Below are positions 1-12,417 of a stretch of DNA of 64,000 nt, piece by piece (positions within the stretch are counted from its first letter, which is position 1; each line of letters starts with the position of its first letter). Under the pieces are notes generated by a model, which saw nothing but the letters and a program-made list of their open reading frames with translations, was not told the origin of the DNA and did not search any database. The translations under genes and the position numbers were made by a program. The stretch comes from Tubiluchus corallicola. Its lineage: Eukaryota > Priapulida > Priapulimorpha > Priapulimorphida > Tubiluchidae. The stretch lies in NCBI GenBank assembly GCA_030141605.1, contig JAQGDQ010000029.1:365501-429500 (forward strand), written 5' to 3'.

Positions 1-1068
1 CACATAAAATTGCATTTCTGTACTATGAGCCATATGAAAAAATAACGAGGTAAAGTAAGATGAAAGTAGTTTTAAAATACTGGCAAATTCAAACGGTATC
101 TGAATCAGTGAATGAAAGACTGGGAGCAGAAGCACTGCAAAGAAAAAAAATTTCTGTCTTTAAAAAAAATTGTAATTTTAGGGTACTTTACTATTGGTAA
201 AGTCATCGCAGAGTTTTTTTTTGTTTCTTTGCTATCATCGTTATTATAGCGCTTTCTAGTGCAGTGTCGGTCTGCAGTTCATAGAAAATTAGACCCAAAA
301 TTCGGCTTTGGCGAATACCTGTATAAGTGACGTGCTCAAATGATGCGATTTTAGTGGGGAGTACAGTATAGGAGCACGCCAAGATGTCGTGTTTCGGATT
401 CCTACCTATAGTCAAATTTCAAAAGCTAGTCACCTGTATCAAGTGCCTTGTGACTTGATTGGGATGAGCTTGTAGAGATCACGTTTCGATTTTTTAAAGT
501 CATTGGCATTTCAATTTCTAGTTACACACCCTGGGTCCACACCAGTACGAATACAGCCAGCGGGTAAAAAAACAGGTGAAATTGAGGAAGTGAAAAGTGC
601 GAAAGTTAAAACTTTTAGTTGAAGGTAAAAGTGACAATGGGCAATTTGTAATTATATGGGTGCGATTATATAAGACTTAGTCGGTTTTATTGCTTGCTGT
701 CGTGTGTGCTTTTCGCTTTTGCTAATTGTATCAGAATGCTGCTGTGCAATTACGGAAACAAAGTGTGCAATGTGCATTTAAGGTAAAGCAAATAAAGATA
801 TTCGGCCTTTCTCCGGGAATTTATTTGGTTATGTGTGGTCCTCACTCGTTTGCCGGCCCTTACATTACTCATGCAATAACATTACAGTCAAATCATGAAT
901 TGTCTAAATACAGACCAAATTGCACAACTTCTCAAACATGAATTTTCACAAGTCAGTTTATACAGGCTCTCTGAGTATTATTATCTTATTGTTTTTAATA
1001 AAAGTTAAATTCTCCCAGTTTTTACTTCCCACACTAACTTAGTTTTTTTAGTAATTTTTGTATTGCAG
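1..1068. other. AT-rich non-coding left edge
   Basis: No exon here can be tied to a known family. Short open frames exist on both strands, but none has family resemblance or a convincing pair of splice borders. The stretch may be intronic if the possible exon at 1069 is real. Confidence 0.4.
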
Positions 1069-1294
1069 GATAGATAACAATCCGACCCCTTTCCAAGTAT
1101 CCGTGCGTTTTGAACTTGCAATAAGCACAAACCACGAAAACGGCAGCAGTCTAGTCGCAAATTTACCAACCTTTTCCGTCGTTTTCCCAAAAAATCTAAA
1201 ATATCCCGTTAACAATTCATTAACTGCGCGTGTGGCACATGCATTTCTGAGCAGATGCGACGTATCTATACTTTTGGCCGAAGCAAATCTGTGA
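1069..1294 (+). CDS. Possible last coding exon of an unidentified gene
   Basis: A good splice acceptor (pyrimidine-rich stretch ending ttgtattgcag) is followed by one base and 74 sense codons to a TGA at 1292-1294. The deduced peptide has alternating hydrophobic and polar residues, for example VSVRFELAIS near its start and a middle part rich in Val, Phe, Pro and Asn, with two possible N-glycosylation sites (NGS, NNS). I do not recognise the family. The opposite strand is also open over this stretch, which weakens the case. If real, the rest of the gene lies to the left, largely outside the window. The call rests only on the acceptor, the open frame and the composition. Confidence 0.25.
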
Positions 1295-4200
1295 TAAAAA
1301 TTTGCAAGTGCATGCATGAAACACAGTGGAGCATGCTTATAAAAGGGTTTAGCAGGTAGGTTTAGCCTTGTTAAGAATACACAAATTCTTTGAATTTTTA
1401 GCTAGGAAAAACAAAAGGAAACTATTGAATCACAAAATGAAATTTTCAATAGAAAGTTGAATCTTTATCTGCTGGCGCTTTCGTCCTACAAATAGTTGGC
1501 AGAAAAGGGACAATTATTTGATTAGGCTTTAAACAAAAGGCAAACTACCTTCACTCTAGGTTCCAATAGTATTCCAGTCAGCCCTTTGTTTAGGTTTTCT
1601 GCCGGTAAAAATTACGGGATATTTTGCATTGAGGATTTTCCGAGCAATTTTAGCTTAAAATATATGTTTCGCAAATAGCTTTACAAGCAAAAGTCGCAGA
1701 GAACTCAACAAAAGGTCTGATGTGAATAATATTGGAACATACTGCTCGCTTTAGGCCCAATGAAACAAACGTCTTATTTCTACCAACCATTTTAAAACGT
1801 GTTCCATAACTCTATATCATAACCAACTATTTTCTCGGTAAATATCTGTTCATTTAAATTGTGCCATCTGACTTTTCAACCCTGTCTCTATTTGCCACTC
1901 TTTCATCATTTGCTTTATAAAATCTGTATGCTTCATCATCTGTCTGTATAAACAGAAAAAGAATTTGTACGCAGTTTGTAAAATCTGCCCTGTCAGTCTT
2001 TTTGTATTCAGAATTCCCGCTACACAACAAGCTCCTTCAACCAGAACTTGGAATGCCACAACATAAAACTACTAGGAAGTATGTATTGCTCGTGGCAATG
2101 GGTTTGTGGGTCTATGACCAGGCTCGACACGGCTCTATGACCAAGCTCGGATCCTGCCGTGCAAGCCGTGCCTCTGTGTACATAGATAATCATCCAAGCA
2201 GCTTACTGCGTGTCAGATTAAATTAAATAATGGGATATGGGAATCACAATAAGAGGTGTAAGTGAGTGAGAATAAACTCTCACACACTATACGATTATGT
2301 ATACATGTTCTATTGAAAACAAAACAACAGTATTTTTTCTGCATTTTCTATAGATGTTAGGTGCATGCACCAAGCTTGAGCTTTTTCTGTGGGGTCCAAT
2401 AATTTTTACCTGAAACTTGCTCGATTAACTTGGCCCAATGTCTATGACATATCAACTTTCACTTAAAAGATCCCAATGGATTTTTACAAATAAATGTTGT
2501 TCTTCTACGTGTTGGCTTGTACATGCACTTATGATGCCTTGGCACTTGATCTTGTAGCATTGATCTTGTAGCTACATCATAATGTTGGAGCAACGCAGAA
2601 TTATTGCAGAATAATTATACATTAGGCCTATGTTAATGATGTTTTTAAATGATACATTCGTTTCTTGTTGATTTTCGTCTGTTAGAAATTCAGTTTCGTT
2701 TTATTTCTACAAAGTAACAATTAAATAATTACCGCTAAAGCATAATTATCCGACAAAGCAAAAAAGTAACATTTTCCGTCAAGTTCTGGGCGAAACTTGG
2801 CGAACAAACTTTAAACTTTCACCCTAACTTAAAGCACTTCCTAATTCCATTGGTGACTTGCCCTAGGCATAAAAATTTCACTTTGTACACGTTTCACTGA
2901 GCCGTACGACAAGATGTCAAATTTCTGCCATCGTTATTCGACTGAACATTGTAGAAACTTTTACTCAACGTGCCCATGCGTTCGGGTGTTTGTAAATACA
3001 GATTTTACGCGTCTAAAGTAACACAAATTTGATTTTAAATCATATCCAATTTTGCATTACATAAAACCAAAATAAAAAGGAAAAACCTTAAAATTATTAA
3101 TAAAATCCGTTACGTGATTATTCTTTAAGTATTGTGTTTCGTCATTCGTCAGACAAAACCCAGAACTGCATTAACAATTTTAGAGTTAGATAAATAGTCT
3201 AAAAATTTAAACATGGAGAATTGAATTAACTTAAGGAACAATCGTTACTCAAATAGAAACTTTTTGTTCGAAAACTCACTTTTATTCATCGATTCATTTT
3301 GCTGGAAGGAATGATTTTTGTAAGGCTTATCACACGAGTTTGATTCGTCAGATTTATTATGTTATTGTAATAACATCAAACCTTTTTAAAATTTTACTGC
3401 AATCTACAAATTAGAAAACAAAACAGTAGCCTGACACTGCGTATAAAACGACGTAGTCTTGTTTCACTTTCACGAAAAACCATTTTTATTTATTTAAGTA
3501 AGCTTTATAGCAAAAAAAATAAAAAGCGAAGAATCCACTTTCAGTCGAAAAAATTGCAAAACGGCACTGGATCCACAGAAATACATTAATTACAATTATG
3601 AGTTTTATACAAAGGGCCAATAATTTGGGATATGGGTTTTTCAGCGCTTCTTTAATTAATTAGGAGTGAGGTTAGTTTTTGAAAGCGTGATGTCTTTCTT
3701 AATTTTTCTTAAATTTTGCAGAAAATCACTATATGCAGATATTCATTGGAGCACTGCAAAATGCTTATACTGCTGTACAGCCAATGTTCTCAGCAACTGA
3801 ACTTGTTATTTATGTGCAGCCATTGTGCATTGTGCAATGTAGTGCATAACAACAAACAAAAGATGAACCTAAATTGGTAACCAATGTAAGCTCTCTGTCT
3901 TTACAAATAATCTATTTATAGCAGTCAATACACCTACGTACAGCATAGCTGCTGAAAATTTTACAATAATCGCGAGTAAAATTACAAATATATTTTAAAG
4001 AATCAAATGCTCCAGTACAAGCCTAAATTCTATAATAATTCAGTTTGCAGCGACGAGGCTGAGAAAGTGTCGAAAGCGTAAGAATCGTTTCAGTAAAAAA
4101 TCAAATATTTCCTGCTTCAGAAATAAGGTAGCTTTAATGGTTATGGAAAATGAAACAAATTTGTTTGAGGTTGTATGTTGAATGCTTGAAATTTCTAAAC

Positions 4201-5781
4201 TTAAAAGAAACCCGACTAATTGACTTCTCCTTAATGACGTCGTTCGTGTTTTGTTTTTGCCGTCGCTATTATTTGAGAGTATATATTTTGACGGGAAAGC
4301 TGCCGAAATCCGAACACTGGTCAAGTTCTTCTAATGTGGTGTAACTAATGTATATTTCTTGAAAAGTTTGTAGTTACAATAGGTGCAATAATTTTAGCCA
4401 AACTCTGGTAATGTTAAAATTACCCCGTTCAGTAATTGATACCAATTATTGTTCAGCCCCGAGGATTCATTTTAACAAGTCACAGCTGCCTCCTTTGAGT
4501 TCCCTTGGTTAATAACTGCTCATAGTTTTATTTACTGCAATATTTTTCTGCAAATCCAGATAGTGTCGCTTGTGTTGCTTGTGTTAAATACTTTTAAATT
4601 GTATGTTTCTTTGCAGCTAAACAAATTGAATTTAATTATAAAAAATGACACGGTCTGCTACAAAAACGTGGGCTTATATCACACGACTCTATCGTCCTAC
4701 CATTTGATCCCTAACTCTTCGCGGGTTCTTTTTTTCACACAAAATCATCATTGCATTAGGGAAGCCACGCTAAATCCACGCAAGGATAACGAGATTGCAC
4801 ATATTAAACACAAGTCTGCATTAGGCTAAAAATACAAGGCTAAAATTAAGCATTGACATAATTTAATATAGCGTAAAGAAATAATCACAGCTAGAGCTCA
4901 TATCAATTTGTATGTTTAATAGATGGTTGTAATCCATTTTACTTCGCTGGTTTCCATTTCCAGCTTAAAACCAGCTAGAGATCTTTATCTACCCCGGAAG
5001 AAAGCGAAAACTGGAACGCGGTTAAAAGCTTTTACAATTATTATTTATTCCAATAATTATTATTTCAAGAGCTCTAATAATGATGATTTAAAATTTGCAT
5101 TATTATTGTAACGCCGAATCCACCTCAATAACTACCTGCAATGTAACATAATCCATCAGGATTAAAAACAATTCTTAAGTTAGCTACAGGTCATGTCATG
5201 CAGTGTCCCTATGCAAGTTTCACTGTTTATATCTGGGATTTAATTTACCACCATACGAAACCGTTAAAATTGAAAGCAGGGATTGCTTGTAGCTTGATTC
5301 GTATTAGTGATTTATTGATTTACCCACTCGTACTACTCTCATACTCACACAGTATACTCACATTTACATTCTCAGGCACATGTTCTATCTTTATTTGTTT
5401 ATTTGCACATTCTTTTGCTCACTTATTCTTTCATTCATGCATGCGTTCGTTAATTCATTTATCCGTGTATTCACTCACTCATTCATACCTTTTCAGTGCA
5501 GCTCACCATTTATTCAATTGTTAATTTATTTGTTCGGTTATGAGTTTCAAAGCACTTATAATGCCGTAATATAATCCCACAGTAAATATTCGGTTTTCAG
5601 ATTTTTGCGACGCTTTCCCAGTAATCACCCATCACAGAGGCGCAAACTCTTTATCGCAAAAAAGACTATACGGGATATTATTAGGGTACCAAGCTGATTA
5701 TAAATCTTGTAAAATTCACACTAATTTACATACACCTAATATTTGAATTTACTACACTTTGCAAAGTGCAAACCATCTTAC
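1295..5781. other. Gene-poor spacer, possibly an intron of the CCDC3-like gene
   Basis: This is AT-rich sequence with no exon I can defend. If the secreted-protein exon at 5782-6049 is real, its next exon must lie here or beyond the left edge, because the gene runs leftward. One candidate on the minus strand near 1860-1950 follows a decent acceptor and encodes about 29 charged residues before a stop, but it has no family resemblance. Positions 5310-5480 are a decayed ATTC/TTCA-type low-complexity tract. Confidence 0.4.
5310..5480. repeat. Decayed ATTC/ACTC-type microsatellite
   Basis: The tract contains many imperfect repeats of cattc, cactc, tcatt and ttatt. It keeps a reading frame open on the plus strand for about 108 codons, but the frame is low complexity (Ser, His, Phe, Leu) and is best read as repeat sequence. 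Confidence 0.6.
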
Positions 5782-6049
5782 CTGCTCCAGTGATATTGAT
5801 GACCGGTCCAATAGCCAATGGTCCACTCTTCAAAACGCAGAAAACTTTAAGCTGTGCCGCAAAAACAAAATCTACATCCTGCGGTCCGTAACCATTAGCA
5901 ACGTCTGGAAAGTGATGCAAGACTTCGGCGTACAAAACGACTTGAGAGTAGAATACCCTTTGAGGGAAAGTTAGTTGAGCTATATCATCACATGCCCAGC
6001 ACAGTGCAGCAAAACCTGCTAATATTAGCAGTAATTTACCAGATGACAT
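5782..6049 (-). CDS. Secreted CCDC3-like protein, first coding exon only
   Basis: The exon begins with ATG at 6049 and ends at a strong donor (GGAGCAG|GTAAGA), encoding 89 complete residues plus one base. Residues 1-19 form a clear signal peptide (Lys5, then Leu/Ile/Ala-rich, ending near CWA-C). The following segment has VVLYAEVL, then FAAQLKVFC, then VINITGAG with an N-glycosylation site. From memory, this order of motifs resembles the N-terminal region of vertebrate CCDC3 (favine), a secreted protein of endothelium and adipose tissue (VYARVL, then a Cys-containing strand, then LNLTGLG). The coiled-coil part expected in CCDC3 would be in later exons that I could not find. A start here is supported by the signal peptide and by a TATA box about 60 bases upstream. 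The family assignment is by motif order only and moderate; secretion is well supported. Confidence 0.5.
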
Positions 6050-6106
6050 CGTGCTCCTCTCACACTAGTATACTTTCACTAGTCTTACATTAGTACGCTT
6101 AGTTTC

Positions 6107-6114
6107 CTTATATA
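6107..6114 (-). promoter_or_regulatory. TATA box of the CCDC3-like gene
   Basis: On the minus strand the sequence reads TATATAAG at these positions, 58-65 bases before the ATG at 6049. A start site 25-30 bases downstream would leave a 5' UTR of roughly 30 bases. The position relative to a signal-peptide exon makes this more credible than an average TATA-like match in AT-rich DNA. Confidence 0.5.
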
Positions 6115-6115
6115 C

Positions 6116-8465
6116 CTCGCTTCCGCGTTCGACACGGTGTCTGCGTCAAGCGTTGCACCGCTTACTTCAGCAATTCTGATCTGATTGCATTTAACAGGGG
6201 GTTCATTTGCCAATTAACCAGATTTCTCTTTCTGTTCATCCAGAATCCTATGTTCTCATTTGTACAACACAAATAATTCTGGTCGAGGAATGTAAATATA
6301 TTTTAATATTTATAAAAAAGTAAAATATAATTGACGAATAGGTGAGTGTTTGAAACGACAGTGCAGTATTAAAATTGATTTTATTTAAAAATGTCGATGA
6401 AGCATTGAAACTATCGTTTAAATTTCTAGAGTTTAAATTTCTGCTCTCAATTTCAAATATCCACGCATACGACAGTTGTATTTAATTTATTCAATACATA
6501 TCAAATGTATTAAAGTTCTCTGTGAGCATTTTTTACATTTTTATATGACGAATCGTAGCGTTTGTTCAAATAGAAGTATAGCTAAATTAGACAATTAGAT
6601 GATAAGGTTCATGTAGTGCCTCACGCCACGTGCTATAATGATGCGTCATGTTTGTTTTTTTTAGAATTCAAGTATTAATACAAACCAAATGCAGTCTTGT
6701 TTTCGAATCTAGCTGTTGTCAACTTCTGGACATATACCCTACTTGTTATTAGTTGTGGTAGCGTTCTTTACCTGTAATGTTGTAAATCTAAGTCGCCAAA
6801 TAGCTGTTATAGCTAATGTTGCCTGTTAAATGGGCGACTGTATTTAAAATTGTCTTTGCCGTTGTCTTTTACGAAACGAGTGACAGTGTCTAATTCTCCA
6901 ATATGTTTCAAGTGGCAGATAAAGGCGTTTGTTCTACCTTTTCGCCTATTTTATTACTGTTTATGAGTTTTCTACATTCGCCGTTACCGTGTTATTGTCG
7001 TACAAAAGTGAACGCTGTTACACCGACGCCTTAATTTCGTTTACAAATATAAATGTGTATTTTAAATTTCTCCATCACTTCAGCGTTTGCATTTACTATG
7101 CAAACATAATTTCTCAGAAAGCTGGTTATTTTGCTGATGGACATGAACAAGTTGTATTGATCATAGACACCTGCTGAAAAGCGTTGAACAAATCCATCTC
7201 ATTTTCCAAGCAAATAATTCAGAACATACATGTGAGAATGACGTCATTTAAATAAACAGGTGAAACAGACGCGTGTCGATCATTTCAACATGGTTTTGTG
7301 TTTGCTCGCATGTGAAATGACAAATATGGTCAATCACTTGTTCCACATGTTGTTATCGCAGATTTGCCATTGTTGAAAGTATTAAAATTGATTTCCTTTG
7401 AAAGCTCGACGAAGCTTTTGTATTATTTAAATTTCATCTGCAAAAATAGCTACACTCAAGTGGGAGCACGCTTCCATCTACCTATAGTTCAATATTCATA
7501 CGCAAGTTGCACGACTGCTTAATTCGAGTTCGAGTTATCGACAGAACTGCTTCGAGTTACACTTTTAAGCAAGGTGGCTTTTGTCGTGGTTTAGTATATA
7601 ACACCTATTCCAGTATCCAACACTCTGTTTGAACAAAATGGTATGTCTTACACAAAAAATGAACCATCAGTCAGATGTTTCCCTACATGGCAGTCCGTAT
7701 CACTGTTAAATATAAAGTGGAAATAAATAACATTTGAGATAGTCAGACTGCAACAGCCTAGTTACCCTAGTATGTACGTATTCGCCGTTAGGCCCGTCAC
7801 ACGGTTGAGTCAGCAAGCAATAACAAACTGACCACAAAAACAAGACAACAACAACAATCCAAGCAAGTACTGTAGACAGGACGACAAAGACATTGTTGGT
7901 AAAGATGTTCCTAATTTTAATAGGGCTGGTAGACGTAAATTACTCCTAAAATTGTCATACGTTTAACTCAGGTTTTTGCAAATTGTCTGTGCATATAGCA
8001 AAAAGTGAAAACAATTTTCGTAGTAATTGCTAAATACTAAATGATCGCTTAAAATCACAACATTTGTTTACCTTTTAACTACCTTTTATTACTTTCTAAA
8101 ACCATTAGATTTACAACGCCGTTCATGAAAAAAAAACTGGCTGTGAATTGCTTGGGTGTAGGCCAGTGTTAACGTCAACGTCGTTGTTGTCATCAATTGT
8201 CATCATCATCATCAGAATAAGATTCAGAAACAGAATCATTATCATCATTATGACGTCATTGTTATATTGTCGGCATCATTATCGATATATTCTTTTTATG
8301 AAAAGTTTCTGCAAATTGAGTTTTAACTTATAAAGCATACAAAGCTTAACAAGATCACGTTTTGACTCCGTACCAATTGGCAAGGGAACTTGGCGTCAAA
8401 GTGCAGTAAGTGCTTGATGTAGTCTGGAATCAATTCCTCCACTATTAGTCTTATATATTACTCAT
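6116..8465. other. Non-coding spacer
   Basis: No coding exon or mobile element is recognised. Positions 8190-8260 are enriched in cat/atc triplets (low complexity). Confidence 0.45.
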
Positions 8466-9848
8466 TTACAAGTGATCACATTCATGTAGCTTAGCAGTAG
8501 ATAAGTACTGACTGTCAGTCATAGATACCAGACAGTCCACACTTACAGATGTCCTCATAATTGGTTGGACGTTAGTATTGGTTAGTAACATATAATTCTG
8601 TGACGATGTACAAAGTTCCAAGGCTGACACACTATTTGTGTGCACTGACGCGTTATTACTGGAAGAAAGTCTTTTAAAAAATGAGTCCTCATTTTGCTCA
8701 TTAGAAAAGTCTTTCGATTTCCTTTCGGACTGAAATTTGTCATTTATTCGCAGAACCGGAAGAGGAATCGTGTTCCTTGCTGGATTGATTTTATGGTGGA
8801 CAGGAAACAGTTTGTGGTAGAATCGAAGTAAGGATTTTCGCACGAGTTTCTTCCACTCAGAGTTATTCATGGGATTCATAAGAGGTTCAATTGCCGCATT
8901 GCCTAAACACATTGTCAAGCAGGCGATTGTCACATTTTCTAAAATCAACGACGGTGCTGTCACCTGTAACGTGTAAAACACAATTATGGGTATCCAAACT
9001 AAAGTAGCCGTGAAAGTTGCAATTGCTATAAATTTGGTGATCTTCCATTTGCTTTTTTCTTCCCAGGCCTTCTTGGCTCTTCGTGCAGCTACAAAACTTT
9101 TCCCCATACGGCGCACGAAGTCGTAAGCGATGGACATCACCTTCGCGTGTTTCTTTGCTGTCCTTGAAATGGTCAAGTTCATCACAATTTGAAGCACCAT
9201 TGTCAGTGGGATAACAATGTAAAATCCACATTGAACGCTTCCGCAGAAGAAAAAACGTCTTCTGTTGTGGAAAATTTCAGTATCACTGTTCCAAATAGAG
9301 TAGGCTGCAGTCATTGTTACAATCCAAGGTGTCATCCATAAAGCCAACAACACTATCAAGTATCTTTGTTTTGTCATCCAAATTACATACTTAAAAGGGT
9401 GAATAATTTCCAAATATTTGTCAGTCAAAAAGAAGACGAGATTAACCATAAAAGCAAGGACCATGCTACACTGTAGAATGTACTTAAATGTCAATCGACT
9501 TACACTTAATTCTGCACGTACTGAGTACATCTCTTCCAGAATTTCACCAACTGTTGGTAAGAGTACTGTCATCGCAATTCCTGTATCAGCTGCCATCAGA
9601 CTCGCCAGAGAAACATTCTTTAATTTCCTCAGGCTAAAGTTTGATAAAAAGCAGAACAAGAACAAGACATTTCCAGCAAGTATGATCGCACTTTGAATGA
9701 GTATAATCAATACAACAACAATGTTGAAAGCAAAATTATCTAATGCAATCGAATTCTCACTGTCCAAGATTTTTGTTTCTTCTACGGTTTCATTATTGGA
9801 AATATTTGTGAGACCATTCAGGCCAAAACCTGGAAACATATGCGGCAT
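8466..9848 (-). CDS. Rhodopsin-like (class A) orphan GPCR with altered signature motifs
   Basis: This is an intronless frame of 460 residues. The start at 9848 is bounded by an in-frame TAA 18 bases upstream. The N-terminus is short and extracellular with two N-glycosylation sites (NIS at 15, NET at 19). Seven hydrophobic segments follow: about 41-68, 76-100, 120-146, 162-184, 205-227, 270-293 and 305-327. Class A landmarks are visible: GN at 59-60 (N1.50), D88 (2.50), W171 in helix 4, P214 in helix 5, W285-x-P287 in helix 6 and N325-P326 in helix 7. Several are changed. DRY is DKY (143-145), the helix-7 NPxxY motif lacks its Tyr (NPMNN), and the usual cysteine at the start of helix 3 is absent. 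The tail of about 130 residues is Ser/Asn-rich. The ligand is unknown; it could be one of the lineage-expanded orphan receptors of marine invertebrates. Confidence 0.88.
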   Translation of the reverse strand: MPHMFPGFGLNGLTNISNNETVEETKILDSENSIALDNFAFNIVVVLIILIQSAIILAGNVLFLFCFLSNFSLRKLKNVSLASLMAADTGIAMTVLLPTVGEILEEMYSVRAELSVSRLTFKYILQCSMVLAFMVNLVFFLTDKYLEIIHPFKYVIWMTKQRYLIVLLALWMTPWIVTMTAAYSIWNSDTEIFHNRRRFFFCGSVQCGFYIVIPLTMVLQIVMNLTISRTAKKHAKVMSIAYDFVRRMGKSFVAARRAKKAWEEKSKWKITKFIAIATFTATLVWIPIIVFYTLQVTAPSLILENVTIACLTMCLGNAAIEPLMNPMNNSEWKKLVRKSLLRFYHKLFPVHHKINPARNTIPLPVLRINDKFQSERKSKDFSNEQNEDSFFKRLSSSNNASVHTNSVSALELCTSSQNYMLLTNTNVQPIMRTSVSVDCLVSMTDSQYLSTAKLHECDHL

Positions 9849-12114
9849 TCTACCCCACCGAATGCATTAGAAACAACTGAAATTCAAACACTCTGTAGTT
9901 TGTGTTCTTTATGTATTAATGCTCATACATTCAAGAACTAAACGCATGCTGGACTGGTTCTGTTCCATCCACAATTTCAGAAAACTTCTAAAATTTTGCT
10001 GTTGTGAACTGCTGGTTTTTAACGAAGCTGTGAATCACGAAGAAATTATTACTAATTCGTTGCTTTCTGCTTGGCGTACACCGATTGTATATAGGCCACT
10101 ATATATGTATACACTGTATACGTCATATCTCGCGTTTAGATATTCTGTAGTTAGCAGTATTTAATTAAGTAACGAAGCCATCATTAGCATGCATTTGTAG
10201 GATGCAGATCTATACAACGTGTATGAACTTTTCCGTTTCCCCACAAAGTGTGCGCGCACTGAGAGATTTGACAGAGCATCAAATTCGTTTATCTGATAGG
10301 GGAATCTATTCACCAACAAGACGGAAGAAGTCAATGATCTAATTTTTTATAAACGAAAAATGATAAAAAAAAACTGACAAACAACCTGGCGTATATAAGC
10401 CTCTGCAAAAATCAATATAATATCCCACTTTTGCAGAAGCGTTGCACAGCCAGCTATATTTCTATAATATAATAATTTTCTAATTTATCGGAACAAACTT
10501 GTTCACAAATCTGTGGCACATGCTCCTACTTGCACTAACAAAAGTAATTGTAGAATGTTATTAAGTTTATTATACACTGCTTGCTGTGTGCACACTGCGC
10601 AAACGACGTCGATAATATCGAATTGCATGTAATTCAAGCTCCGAACACGATGTCGTTTTCTATAAGACGTTTTGTCATTTATTTGTCAATTATTATAATG
10701 ATTATCGTGCCAATAGTGACGCATGCTTAAAGAATGGCTTAAAGGATTATAATATTTAGTAAGCAGTTGCTGTTCAAGTTAGATATAAAATTACATCTAA
10801 ATTTCAAAATTCCGGTGTTAGACCATGCACACCCAGTTTTTTGTTTTCTAAGTAGAAATAACTACAATTATACTGAAGCCAGTATCGACTAAAGTTGGTT
10901 TGCATACAGCAAATTTCACAGTTTCATGATTTGTTTACTGAAAAGGATTCTGAGTTTCTGCTATGGGCGTTTTGAACCGTAGTGGCTCATCGGTTTTGTT
11001 GAATATACTTTGCTCAAAAGTCACTAACAAATGACTAGGAAAAGACCAAACGACAAGAGAACAAAATATTTTAGTATTTTTTTTAAATCTAATCACTTAA
11101 TATTATTGTATATTGGAACAGAGTAGAGCAGAGAAGAGCAAGTGGAGTAAAAACAAAACATTGGCAAGCAAATTCAAAACAAAAAAGAATATTGTTGCGA
11201 ATATAAGACAAAAAAATGTTAAAATATTAAGAAACAAGTAAAATTATTTGACAACCTATTGCAATGCATTAGTCACTAAAACAAAATATGCGGCCGAAAG
11301 ATCAAATGCTGTGAGATTTGCAATTTTTTGTATAAATTTTACTTATTTTGAGTGGATTAACAATGCAGGTTTTATTTTTGTGAGCTCCGACCAGTACAGC
11401 CGTACACCCATTACCAGGTTTGTAACGAATCAGAGCTGTATTTTATGTAAATGTAATATTTAGAATGGAAAATAAAATAAATTACTGTAATTACAGCGAC
11501 AAGCTGAATTGTCAACTTAGAAATAAATCACTTGGAATTGGAATAAAAGCTAGATTTGTGTATCAGTGTTGAGCTAATACAGTGAATAATATCAGTGAAT
11601 AAGCGTAAACTCCAATATTTTTTGGCCCCGCCCCCACAGCGTTCTATCTCTTTCGGAACATAGTCGTTTAAAATCATATGACTTATGATGACCCGTTCGA
11701 GGTATCGATTTACGTTGTTCTTGAACAGAGACTGATGTAAACGAGGCTTTAGTTTTCTTTTAAGGACTGAATCAGTCTATAGCCTGCATCTCACTAATTA
11801 ACAGCAGCTAGGAAGTAATCATATCACAACAGGCATGCACGTCCAAATCTATTATTGCAGCCAACACAAAACAGCCTAAGTAAGTAACTAACCTCATTCC
11901 TGTTAATTAAGATTTTTGTTGCTGTCGGCATGAACTCGCAGGTGACTGTCACGGGTAGCAGGTCGACGAGGAATAACGATCATAAGTTCGCCAGCACAGT
12001 ACATATGCTATGTATAAGAGCGCAAAATATGATAATGTGTTCTTGAAATCATAACTGTAGTTTCTGTAAGGTCCATCATCTGTTCCTACCTGCAGCAGTC
12101 ATCTAAACGCGCGA
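9849..12114. other. Non-coding spacer
   Basis: No exon is recognised. A TATATAAG string lies at 10393-10400 on the plus strand, with no gene downstream to support it. The stretch 11590-11660 is locally less AT-rich but shows nothing identifiable. Confidence 0.4.
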
Positions 12115-12215
12115 AAGTAACATCAAATTAGAAAGTCTGAAACATTTTACACCTCTACTGAGTTCGAACCCAAACCCATGATAACTATTACACAGCAGAG
12201 GCGTCTGATTTTCCA
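12115..12215 (-). repeat. tRNA-derived SINE, copy 1
   Basis: On the minus strand there is a B-box-like GGGTTCGAACTC (complement of about 12159-12170) and an upstream region beginning GCCTCTGCTGTG that aligns with copy 2. The 5' CCTCT and a later AGAGG could pair like an acceptor stem. The shared downstream part reads roughly AAAATGTTTCAGACTTTC. The A box is degenerate, so this is a SINE relic, not a working tRNA gene. Confidence 0.55.
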
Positions 12216-12417
12216 CTCAAAAATTTAACATGTAAGTTTCTAGAAGTCTATCAATGTGGAATCATCGTCACATTGTATCAAGAAATGATAGGCGAACAGG
12301 TTGGTAGTACTAATACTTGGAAATTAATAGTCTGTTACTATTTTCAATGTGGTCAATTAAAAAAATTAATCTATCTTATCTAATTCAAAACCAATCACAT
12401 AACACACGACAGCAATA

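Noticed and set aside
203-415. Minus-strand 70-codon frame after an acceptor-like sequence
   Set aside because: No family resemblance, and the end is low-complexity Lys-rich; not better than chance.
1048-1317. Minus-strand 89-codon frame
   Set aside because: Overlaps the plus-strand possible exon on the other strand and lacks splice support or similarity.
5198-5524. Plus-strand 108-codon frame with a hydrophobic start
   Set aside because: Much of it is a decayed ATTC/ACTC microsatellite; composition is explained by the repeat.
8887-9231. Second minus-strand frame inside the GPCR
   Set aside because: Shadow of the receptor gene in another frame.
10393-10400. TATA box on the plus strand
   Set aside because: No gene downstream; such strings are expected by chance in DNA this AT-rich.
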